Assembly: GCA_012031335.1 (NCBI GenBank)
Contig: JAAUTT010000138.1
Location: 1-8,685 of the forward strand
Length of the DNA stretch: 8,685 nt
Source of the DNA: Bacteroidales bacterium
GTDB taxonomy: Bacteria > Bacteroidota > Bacteroidia > Bacteroidales > JAAUTT01
Reading direction: 5' to 3'
Both the position numbers and the translations under genes were made by a program. A model generated the notes under the pieces. It was not told where the DNA came from, did not search any database, and saw nothing but the letters and a program-made list of their open reading frames with translations. Within the stretch, counting starts at the first letter, position 1, and each line of letters opens with the position of its first letter. This document shows, in pieces, positions 1 through 6,594 of this stretch.

Positions 1-898
1 GTTCGATAACATTGTTTTCGGAAGCAGGTCTGGCCCATTCCTGTTCCTCACCACCACTCTCCTGAATAGCATTGTCACTCAATCGCTGTTGTCGTGCAAA
101 GTTAATCAGATCGTCTACCGACGTTGTTGCAGTAGCACTATTCCCTTCTTGTTGTTCGCTATCAAACATATTGGATATTTTGGTTTTGAAATCGGCAATA
201 GATCGTTGATACACTCTAAGTCGTCCCGTAATTTTGGGCTCACTAGTCCCAATCACCTCCGCTAACCGGACCGAATGCACATCGGAGATTTGAACAGTGT
301 TCTCCGCGTCTTGTTTCCCATGGGCCAAAAAGACGCTTAAACTTTTATTAAAAATATTGTAGACCCCTTTAAAACTTTTCCCCATACCAATAGGCCAGCT
401 TAAAAGAGCGGCCTTTATTTGGAGCTTATTTTCGATCTCATCGATCAAGTCAAAGGGGTCTAAACCCTCCCGGTCCAGCTTGTTGATAAACGTGATCACC
501 GGCGTGTGACGCATACGGCATCACTTCCAAAAGTTTTTCGGTTTGGGGTTCCACGCCTTTGGCGTGGTCAATCACCATAATGGTGCTGTCCACCGCGGTC
601 AAGGTCCTGTAGGTGTCTTCGCAAAAATCCTGGTGGCCGGGCGTGTCTAGAATATTGATTTTACAGTCGCGGTATTCAAAACCCATTACCGAAGTAGCCA
701 CCGAGATACCGCGCTGTTTTTCAATCTCCATAAAATCGGAGGTACAGTACGCTTTATTTTATTGGATTTCACCGCCCCGGCCACATGAATAGCGCCACCA
801 AACAATAAAAGCTTTTCTGTTAAGGTGGTTTTCCCTGCATCGGGGTGACTGATGATCGCGAATGTTCTTCTTCTTTTTATTTCGTCTATAAATCCCAT
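1..898 (-). CDS. prfC: Peptide chain release factor 3, 5' part, multiply frameshifted
   Basis: RF3 is the cytoplasmic translational GTPase that releases RF1/RF2 from the ribosome after termination. The start at 898 gives [20 protein letters not shown], the usual RF3 N-terminus; an earlier in-frame ATG would add 19 unrelated residues. GTPase motifs appear in order: P-loop SHPDAGKTT (residues 17-25), the switch I region [22 protein letters not shown] (G3), NKLD (G4), and [15 protein letters not shown] after it. They are split over two frames. One shift lies near 741-750, between KIKRT and TSDF. Another is at 521, where one extra base breaks EV|CRMRHTP. Downstream the frame stays open to the window edge, but after VQISD the RF3 match is recoverable only by allowing further small indels (KLRDDLE, then a match to SALNNFGV, then VDDLIN). 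The 3' end is outside the window. Identity is sure for the GTPase domain; whether it is broken in the cell or only in the data is unresolved. Confidence 0.85.
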
Positions 899-911
899 TT
901 TCAAATATTTG

Positions 912-942
912 ACCTCAAAAATCCCACCCGGGAATTTGAGGT
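912..942 (-). repeat. Inverted repeat / hairpin in prfC leader
   Basis: Perfect 8-bp arms ACCTCAAA (912-919) and TTTGAGGT (935-942) enclose a second short stem, TCCC (922-925) with GGGA (930-933). In RNA it would form a two-part hairpin beginning almost at the predicted transcript 5' end and ending 13 bases before the prfC start codon. It could stabilise the leader, affect translation initiation, or be a DNA operator. It has no T-run in a terminator position for a gene in this window. A 12-bp palindrome, TCAAATATTTGA (901-912), abuts it. Confidence 0.4.
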
Positions 943-951
943 GCAAAAGTA
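943..951 (-). promoter_or_regulatory. Bacteroidota-type -7 element for prfC
   Basis: Read on the minus strand this is TACTTTTGC, a perfect match to the Bacteroidota -7 consensus TAnnTTTGC. It predicts transcription starting near 940, about 42 bases before the prfC ATG at 898. The only upstream TTG (minus strand, 978-976) is 24 bases away, a little too far for a good -33 element, so the assignment rests on the -7 box and its position. Confidence 0.5.
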
Positions 952-1005
952 ACATTTTTTAAGATATTTACCTGTCAACCCATAACTGCATAATGAATTT
1001 CCTTT

Positions 1006-1118
1006 TACCCCATATTTATAAACAATTATATTTCATTTTATATGTTTTATAATTTTATACCCCTTATTAAAATTATATTTAATATTTTTATTAAAATATA
1101 TTTATTAACATTTACCCC
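1006..1118 (+). repeat. Three TACCCC-centred motifs at about 5-helical-turn spacing
   Basis: In otherwise very AT-rich DNA, TACCCC followed by an AT-rich tail occurs at 1006-1011 (then ATAT), 1058-1063 (then TTATT) and 1113-1118 (then TATATT). The start-to-start distances are 52 and 55 bases, near five turns of B-DNA, so the three would lie on roughly the same face of the helix. They look like candidate protein-binding sites upstream of the operon start at 1157. No known regulator is recognised. Confidence 0.3.
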
Positions 1119-1156
1119 TATATTATTTCATATAATATTCACAAAAAACAAAAACA

Positions 1157-2638
1157 ATGACAACATCCACTTCTCAAATAAATGACTCCGGATTATTTCG
1201 AGGGTATTTTTTAGGAGATACCCTTCTGGATGAAGTTTTTGAACAAAACTCAGCTGCGAACCAAAACTATAAAGACCTTCTGAAATATTACCAGACTTAT
1301 AATCAGGATGAGTTTAAAATATTAAATGAATATGCTAAAAAAAGTTTCCTTACCCGTGGAATAACTTTTGCCACCTATACCAATAATCCGAAGGGTAATG
1401 AGCGCATATTCCCCTTTGATCTGTTTCCAAGGATTATTCCAATGAATGAGTGGCTTACCCTGGAAAAAGGACTTATTCAGCGGGCAAAGGCCATTAATTT
1501 ATTTCTGCACGATATATACCATGAGAATAAAATCCTGAAAGATAAAGTTATCCCGTCCGATCTGATTTTTTCCTGCGGAAACCTGAACCGCTATATGCAA
1601 AATGTAACGCCCGTGGGCGGTGTTTACAACCATATTTCGGGTACCGATATTATAAAACACAACGATGGTAACTTTTATGTTCTGGAAGATAATGTTCGCT
1701 GCCCGTCGGGAGTCAGCTATGTGCTCGAGAACCGGGAAGCCATGAAGAAAAACAATTCCCGGAATTTTTTTCGCTCTATAAAACCTGTCCCGTTTCGGGA
1801 TATGCTGAAGCACTGCATAATATAATGCGCTCTGTAAGTCCTGATAATGTCGACAAACCTGTTTGTGCCGTTCTCACGCCAGGCGCTTATAATTCGGCCT
1901 ACTACGAGCATTCATTTCTGGCTCAGGGTATGGGGGTGGAATTAGTTGAAGGCAGAGACCTTTTTTACTGAAAACGATTTTGTTTATATGCACACGGTAT
2001 ATGGGCCAAAAAAGGTGGATGTGATTTATCGTCGGGTAGATGATGAGTTTATGGATCCGCTGGTATTCCGCTCCGATTCAGTGCTGGGAGTTCCGGGATT
2101 AATGAGTGCATACCGTAAAGGCAATGTTTCGCTTCTTAATGCTATTGGTACCGGAGTTGCCGATGATAAAGCTATTTATACATACATACCCGAGATTATT
2201 AAATATTACCTGGATGAAGATCCGATTCTGAGCAATGTACCTACATACCGTTGCGATGTCGAAACTGAACGGAAGTATATCGAAGAGAATATGCATAACC
2301 TGGTGGTAAAACCGGTTGATCAGTCGGGTGGATACGGAATATTTATCGGCAGCCAGGCCACCAGAGAGGAAATTAGCCTTCAAAAGGACAAAATTAAAGC
2401 ACATCCACGAGGTTTTATTGCACAGCCAATCATGAGTTTGTCCGTTCATTCCACTTATATCGAAAAGGAAAATGTGTTTCAGCAGCGGCATATTGACCTG
2501 CGAACATTTACGTTGCTGGGTAAAAATAAAGCATTTGTGCTAAAAGGAGGATTATCGAGAGTTGCCCTGAAAAAGGGTAGTCTCATTGTTAATTCTTCAC
2601 AGGGAGGTGGTTCTAAAGATACATGGGTAATCGAATAA
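1157..2638 (+). CDS. Circularly permuted ATP-grasp protein (COG2308, CP_ATPgrasp), frameshifted
   Basis: This family is predicted to use ATP to activate a carboxylate and form an amide or peptide-like bond; the substrate is unknown. The permuted layout shows RGITFATYTN and the RIFPFDLFPRIIP segment (about residues 68-98), then the acidic EDNVRCPSGVSYVLENRE block (about 178-195). After these come the KPVDQSGGYG glycine loop (about 382-391), the FIAQP hinge, HIDLRTFTLL and the C-terminal SSQGGGSKDTW. Two shifts split the gene. Near 1750-1758 an A-rich stretch breaks MKK from PEFFSLYKTCPVSGYAEALH. At 1961-1966 one extra T in a six-T run breaks RDLF from TENDF. Between them the third frame reads MRSVSPDNVDKPVCAVLTPG, clearly the same protein. 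Corrected length is about 492 aa, normal for the family. It is the first gene of the operon and ends 7 bases before the alpha-E gene. Reaction inferred, family sure. Confidence 0.9.
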
Positions 2639-2645
2639 CAATACT

Positions 2646-3584
2646 ATGCTTTCACGGGTAGCCGATAATTTGTTTTGGATGGGTAGGTATATCGAAAGAG
2701 TCGAGCATTTGACAAGGTATCTCAATGTTCAGTATTTCTCATCCATTGAAGTACCTTATCCACAATTGCGGGAAAGAGCTTTGTATTCCATCCTGGATTT
2801 GGTGAGTCAGAAATGGAGAGAATCGCGTCCCTCAGAGGAAGAAATCCTTGTTTCTGTTGCCTTTAACGAAAGAAATCCCGAATCCATCCTTCAACTGTTT
2901 ATTATGGTCGCGAAAACGCACGTAGTGTGCGCGACTCAATTTCTGCGGAGGTATGGGAAGCAATAAATCAAAGTTATCTTTTTGTTTCGGCATTTTTCGC
3001 TCGATTTTTTATAAAAACCCGCGGTTTTACATGAATTCACATCACAAGTTATAAACAACAGTTCGATTATTCGAGGTAAAATACATCATACCATGCTGCA
3101 TGATGTAGCCTGGAATTTCATTCAGTTGGGTATGCATCTTGAGCGATCTACTCAGCTCATCAGGATGTTAATTAGCAAACTCACTGAAATAAACGAACTT
3201 CATGAGTATAAGGTAGGTGAAGCCCTGGAAATTCAACAATGGAACATCCTCCTCGATTGTGCGGAAGCCCGGGACATGTGCCGTAAGTTTAATAACGCCT
3301 CTCCCGACAGGTTGCTTGCTCTTGAGTTCCTTTTGCTAAACCCGCGATTCCCAAGATCGGTGGTGTATAATCTTACTCATACTCTAAATTTCCTTGGAAG
3401 AATTAATCCCACCAAATTGAACCATAAAGGCTCTTTGGAGTTTAAGGTAGGAAAGATTATAAATCATTACCAATATCTCGAAATAGAGGATATTCAGAAC
3501 AATATGATTCCTTTTTTAGAAGAAAGTCGGAAAAATATATATCAGATATGCGATTTAATTGTAGACGAATATTTTAGATATTAA
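2646..3584 (+). CDS. Alpha-E domain protein (DUF403/COG2307), frameshifted
   Basis: Alpha-E proteins are all-helical partners found almost always beside circularly permuted ATP-grasp genes; their biochemical role is not established. The opening MLSRVADNLFWMGRYIERVE is a family hallmark, repeated as a related element LGMHLERSTQLIRML in the C-terminal half. Two shifts occur. Near 2894 one base seems missing; restoring it gives YYGRENARSVRDSISAEVWE. At the T-run 3025-3028 one T seems extra; removing it restores LHEFTSQVINNSSIIRGKIH. The two shifts cancel, so the corrected product is 312 aa, the usual size, and the final 163 residues are in the starting frame. The stop overlaps the next start (TAATG at 3582-3586), implying translational coupling with the transglutaminase-like gene. 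Confidence 0.9.
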
Positions 3585-4468
3585 TGAACAAGTATCAGGT
3601 AAGCTATATAACAGACAATTATTATTCACAGCCAGTTCATAAGGCTGTACTTGAATTTATGGTATTACCCGAAAAAACATCTTCTCAAAACTATTACGAT
3701 CTAAAGATTGAAAATTCACTGGGAATAAATGCTCAATTTTCGCATTCGCTGTTTAATGCCAATTTGCTCAGGTTTAATTTACAAAAGCCTTTTTCAGCAT
3801 TTGGAATGAAGGTTTCCTTTACTGTAGAGAAGGAGGTAATTAACCCCTTTGACTTTATAGAATTGTCATGTGAACTCGAAAATAAAATGTTGCATGAGCT
3901 GACATTTATGATTTCGAATCACAACTTTTTATCGTTAAGCCGTTATACTACTCCCGAAAAACAGGATATTCCCTGCATCATTATGCGTCAGCGTAACGAA
4001 CCGGTTTTTATGTATCTGCAAAGGTTAAATACTTTCGTGAATGGATTTCTGAAATACCAAACAAACTCAACAACCACTCAAACCATGATTGATGATATTC
4101 TCCTTCATCGTAAAGGAGTTTGTCAGGATTTTGCTCATCTGTTTATATGTCTTGCGAGAATCAGTGGCATCCCTGCACGGTACGTAAGCGGATATCTCGA
4201 CCAGGGTTCCGATTTAGCAGGAAGTGCTGCACTGCACGCCTGGGCCGAAGCTCTTATTCCAGGTATTGGCTGGATAGGATTTGACCCTGCCAATCGACTG
4301 GTTGCCAACGAACATTATATTAAAATCGCTCATGGCGTTGATTATGCGGATTGTATGCCTATTAAGGGAGTGCTTCAGTTTGCCGGAGAAAGTAATACTA
4401 ACTACTTTGTTAATGTTAAAATGAAGAACGAATTAAATTACATTCAAAACCAGGTTCAATCGCAATGA
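3584..4468 (+). CDS. Transglutaminase-like cysteine protease
   Basis: An intact 294-residue member of the bacterial transglutaminase-like superfamily (COG1305). The N-terminal beta-rich half (about residues 1-115) fits the bacterial transglutaminase N-terminal domain, followed by the papain-like core. The catalytic triad is visible: Cys180 in KGVCQDFAH, His218 in ALHAWAEALIPG and Asp234 in GFDPANR. No signal peptide is present, so a cytoplasmic location is expected. Most bacterial members act as peptidases or amide-bond transferases rather than classical cross-linkers. In this operon it could cleave or transfer the bond made by the ATP-grasp enzyme; that is inference. It overlaps the alpha-E gene by one base and the peptidase gene by four (ATGA at 4465-4468). 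It is the only undamaged gene of the four. Confidence 0.93.
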   Translation: MNKYQVSYITDNYYSQPVHKAVLEFMVLPEKTSSQNYYDLKIENSLGINAQFSHSLFNANLLRFNLQKPFSAFGMKVSFTVEKEVINPFDFIELSCELENKMLHELTFMISNHNFLSLSRYTTPEKQDIPCIIMRQRNEPVFMYLQRLNTFVNGFLKYQTNSTTTQTMIDDILLHRKGVCQDFAHLFICLARISGIPARYVSGYLDQGSDLAGSAALHAWAEALIPGIGWIGFDPANRLVANEHYIKIAHGVDYADCMPIKGVLQFAGESNTNYFVNVKMKNELNYIQNQVQSQ

Positions 4469-5177
4469 CATACTGTCTCGGCATTAAATTGAAAGAGGGA
4501 ATTGTGGCAATTTCCGACACACGTATCACATCGGGCACTGAAACTTCTGTTGCCGAAAAATACATTATTTACGAACATTCCGGTGGCCAGTTTTTTATTA
4601 TGACATCCGGATTACGCTCCGTCCGTGATAAAGTGGTAACCTACTTTAGTGAGTCGCTTCAAAAAAAAAGCCTGAACTGGAAAAACTTTACAAAGCTGTT
4701 AACCTGCTGGGAGAGCAAATCAGAAAGGTAGCCCGGGAAGACAAAAAAAACCTCCTGGAGGCCGGTCTTGCCTTTAACCTTTATATCATTATCGCCTGAA
4801 AACTGAAAGGCGATAACGAACATAAGATGTTTCTGCTGTATCCTGAGGGTAATTGGGTCGAAATTGACAATTATTCAAATTTTACCATTATTGGAAATTC
4901 AGGTTATGGAAAACCAGTGCTGAAGCGCACAGTACATTACGAATCATCAGTGCGTTTTGCCTTAAAAACCGGATTCCTTTCCTTTGATTCCACACGGGTT
5001 ATCGCAAACGATGTTGGATATCCGATAGATGTAATTATTTATAAACATGATAAACAGCAACTTCATGTGCGCCGTTTGGAGCAAAAAGAAATGGAACCTA
5101 TTTCCAAAATGTGGGGCGAATTGCTGGTTCAGTCGGTAAACCAGGTACCCGACCAATGGATGGATGAATTTATCTGA
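4465..5177 (+). CDS. Anbu-type proteasome-related peptidase (COG3484), frameshift plus in-frame TGA
   Basis: Anbu is an Ntn-hydrolase fold protein related to HslV and proteasome beta subunits that assembles into ring or helical particles in the cytoplasm. Removal of Met1 would expose Thr2 as the nucleophile (MTYCLGIKL). Asp18 in ISDTRITSGTE and Lys32 in AEKYIIYE occupy the places of the proteasome Asp17 and Lys33. A nine-A run at 4661-4669 lacks one base. Restoring it gives KPELEKLYKAVNLLGEQIRK and rejoins the later frame. Codon 112 (4797-4799) is TGA where the family has the second Gly of a GG-x-x-KG motif, and the codon before it is Ala instead of Gly. The rest, from KGDNEHKMFLLYPEGNW to DQWMDEFI, is normal. 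Corrected length 237 aa matches the family. Last gene of the operon. Confidence 0.9.
4789..4816 (+). repeat. Perfect 8-bp inverted repeat inside the Anbu gene, at the TGA
   Basis: TTATCGCC (4789-4796) and GGCGATAA (4809-4816) are exact inverse complements with a 12-base loop, TGAAAACTGAAA. The in-frame TGA is the first codon of the loop. The left arm contains the altered Ala codon GCC where family conservation predicts a glycine codon. Confidence 0.75.
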
Positions 5178-5253
5178 CCATAATAACAGATACAACCGGG
5201 AACAAATAGATACCAAGGAGAAATCAGTCTACCTTTATTAGAGCTAAAATATT

Positions 5254-5262
5254 TAACTTTGC
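5254..5262 (+). promoter_or_regulatory. Bacteroidota-type -7 element for the GAF gene
   Basis: TAACTTTGC is a perfect TAnnTTTGC match. It puts the transcription start near 5265 and leaves a leader of about 16 bases before the ATG at 5281. No good TTTG is seen at the -33 position. It supports separate transcription of the GAF gene from the operon upstream. Confidence 0.55.
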
Positions 5263-5280
5263 GCCTCAGAGATTTTACCT

Positions 5281-5741
5281 ATGGATAAAGTTAAAAAAGA
5301 GGGCCGCTATCAGCGGTTGTATTCCCAAATAGAAGGGTTGATGAAAAAATGCGAAAACCCTGTTTCTCGCATGGCTACTATGGCTGCGGTTCTACATCAT
5401 AAAATGGATGATTTTTTTGGACAGGTTTTTATCTGGTTCACAATGATCGACTATTGGTTGGTCCTTACCAGGGACCAGTTGCCTGTCAGGAGCTCGAAAA
5501 AAATAAAGGCGTATGCTGGGCTGGAATTAATGGTAAAAAAACGGTGGTGGTGGAAGATGTACATCAATTTCCCGATCACATTGCCTGCGATTCGAGATCA
5601 AATTCTGAAATTGTTGTACCTCTGTTTGATAAAAGCGGAAATATTATCGGAGTTCTGGACATCGACAGCAAGGAATTGGCTACATTCGACGATGTCGATG
5701 CCCGGGAACTCGAAAAAATTGTGATGTTGCTGTTTTCCTGA
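5281..5741 (+). CDS. GAF-domain free methionine-(R)-sulfoxide reductase, frameshifted
   Basis: This family (COG1956, fRMsr) reduces free L-methionine-(R)-sulfoxide with electrons from thioredoxin, a cytoplasmic oxidative-damage repair reaction. The first 46 residues read MDKVKKEGRYQRLYSQIEGL to HHKMDDFF. A seven-T run at 5412-5418 lacks one T; restoring it gives WTGFYLVHNDRLLVGPYQG and a 153-residue product of normal length. All three family cysteines are present at corrected positions 69 (PVACQ), 79 (KGVCWAG) and 103 (HIACDS). The spacing of 10 and 24 is the same as Cys84, Cys94 and Cys118 of the E. coli enzyme. SEIVVPLF and GVLDIDS, the GAF core, follow. It has its own promoter and its stop directly abuts the stop of the convergent barrel gene. 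Confidence 0.88.
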
Positions 5742-6353
5742 TCAGAAAAATAAAGCAGCGCCAAACACCCACTGACTCATTCTGCTGTCGAACGATCGGG
5801 TTTGGCCGGCAATTGTAACACCATCGCCCAAACGGCTCAGATTACCTTCATATTTAACATCGAGAGCAAGTTTCCAGATATCGAGGCCAATGCCAGCCTG
5901 GTAACCAAATGTTGCAGAGTTAAACTTATCACTGAAGTTATTTATATCTTTAAGCTCCGATTTGCTTTTGATAACAATACTGGCAACAGGTCCAACTCCC
6001 AAACGAACTGGTCCCCATTTGCCTCCAACCAGCACAGGAATTTCGACTTTTGAAAATTTCTGATCTCTCAAAGTGGATCCATTAACATCCGAAACTCTTA
6101 AAACACCTCCGGAGGTGGCAAATAACAATTCGGGTTGAAGGAAGAACTTACGAATCTGAATCTGACTGACAAGACCAACCTGAAAACCAATCTTTGCATC
6201 ATTTACCGTTTCAATTGTATAATCGCCGGCACTTACTTTGTCGGCTTCGAGCGTGGAAGAAGTAATACCTGCCCTTACCCCGAATTTTATCTGGCTTTGG
6301 GCGTTATATGCCACAAGAATGGCAAAACATGATAACAGAAGAATTCTTTTCAT
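5742..6353 (-). CDS. Outer-membrane beta-barrel protein (PorT / OMP_b-brl_2 type)
   Basis: An intact 203-residue exported protein. It has a Sec signal peptide (MKRILLLSCFAILVAYNAQS, with cleavage plausible around NAQSQ). Next comes IKFGVRAGITSS, the typical first strand of small Bacteroidota eight-stranded barrels. Alternating strands follow, with the motifs FFLQPELLFATSG, VEIPVLVGGKWGPVRLGVGP and FGYQAGIGLDIWKLALDVKY. It ends in Phe, as outer-membrane barrels usually do for assembly by BAM. Transport, adhesion or another function cannot be read from the sequence; PorT itself serves type IX secretion, but most proteins of this fold are unrelated in role. It is transcribed alone, convergent with the GAF gene; stop codons abut at 5739-5741 and 5742-5744. 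Confidence 0.85.
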   Translation of the reverse strand: MKRILLLSCFAILVAYNAQSQIKFGVRAGITSSTLEADKVSAGDYTIETVNDAKIGFQVGLVSQIQIRKFFLQPELLFATSGGVLRVSDVNGSTLRDQKFSKVEIPVLVGGKWGPVRLGVGPVASIVIKSKSELKDINNFSDKFNSATFGYQAGIGLDIWKLALDVKYEGNLSRLGDGVTIAGQTRSFDSRMSQWVFGAALFF

Positions 6354-6370
6354 TTGTTTAAGGTTTTAGT

Positions 6371-6379
6371 TCAAAATTA
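6371..6379 (-). promoter_or_regulatory. Possible -7 element for the barrel gene
   Basis: On the minus strand TAATTTTGA matches TAnnTTTGC except for the last base, 17 bases before the ATG at 6353. No -33 TTTG is visible. The remainder of the gene-free 6354-6594 stretch is AT-rich and must also carry the promoter of the phosphoesterase gene, for which I see no convincing box. Confidence 0.3.
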
Positions 6380-6594
6380 AAACTAAGTTTTTAATAAGTT
6401 ATTTTGATAACAGGATTAAAATAATCAACTCTAAATCTGTTAATGAATCTAACCTTTGAGATAAAGTTTTGTTTTAGCATTATTGCCATTTTAATCTTTT
6501 CCGGTTAATAAAAATAAAACGGATCTTTTACCGTATATTTTTTCAGGAATTCTTAATCTGTGCATGTTTCATAATTTCTAAATTGTGTATTTTA

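Larger units (their letters stand above)
899..1156. promoter_or_regulatory. AT-rich divergent control region between prfC and the ATP-grasp operon
   Basis: No gene is visible here. The stretch from about 960 to 1156 is strongly AT-rich, far more so than the flanking genes. It must hold the promoter of the plus-strand operon starting at 1157. I find no clear TAnnTTTGC on the plus strand. The operon leader ends in an A-rich segment directly before the ATG with no Shine-Dalgarno sequence, typical for this phylum. Confidence 0.55.
1157..5177 (+). other. Predicted operon: ATP-grasp, alpha-E, transglutaminase-like, Anbu
   Basis: The four genes are in one direction with junctions of +7, -1 and -4 bases and no room for internal promoters, so they are probably one transcript with coupled translation. 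The gene set is the known conserved neighbourhood of Anbu peptidases: a predicted amide-bond ligase with its helical partner, a thiol peptidase or transferase, and a self-compartmentalised Thr peptidase. The last gene is followed by a 103-base gap containing a new promoter for the GAF gene, so the operon probably ends at 5177. Confidence 0.8.

Noticed and set aside
1067..1104. Near-repeat ATTAAAATTATATTT / ATTAAAATATATTTA as a designed direct repeat
   Set aside because: Such similarity is expected by chance in DNA of this extreme AT content.
1499..1813. Minus-strand open frame opposite the first frameshift of the ATP-grasp gene
   Set aside because: It is the antisense of conserved ATP-grasp motifs, and its translation looks like no protein family.
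2099..2491. Minus-strand open frame inside the ATP-grasp gene
   Set aside because: It lies opposite strongly conserved coding sequence, resembles no family, and has no promoter or leader.
4797..4799. TGA as a selenocysteine codon in the Anbu gene
   Set aside because: The position is a glycine in the family, not a catalytic cysteine, and the hairpin encloses the TGA in its loop rather than lying just downstream as a bacterial SECIS does.
5171..5192. TATCTG/CAGATA inverted repeat after the Anbu stop as a terminator
   Set aside because: The stem is only 6 bp with a 10-base loop and no following T-run.
5802..6332. Two plus-strand open frames opposite the barrel gene
   Set aside because: Both are antisense to an intact protein with a signal peptide and barrel strands; their translations have no recognisable features.
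6515..6550. ACGG...CCGT followed by T-rich DNA as a terminator
   Set aside because: The stem is only 4 bp, and no gene on the plus strand ends upstream of it.
6583..6594. TTG start for the phosphoesterase, adding four residues
   Set aside because: The ATG at 6595 gives a clean hydrophobic N-terminus and is the ordinary choice; nothing supports the TTG.
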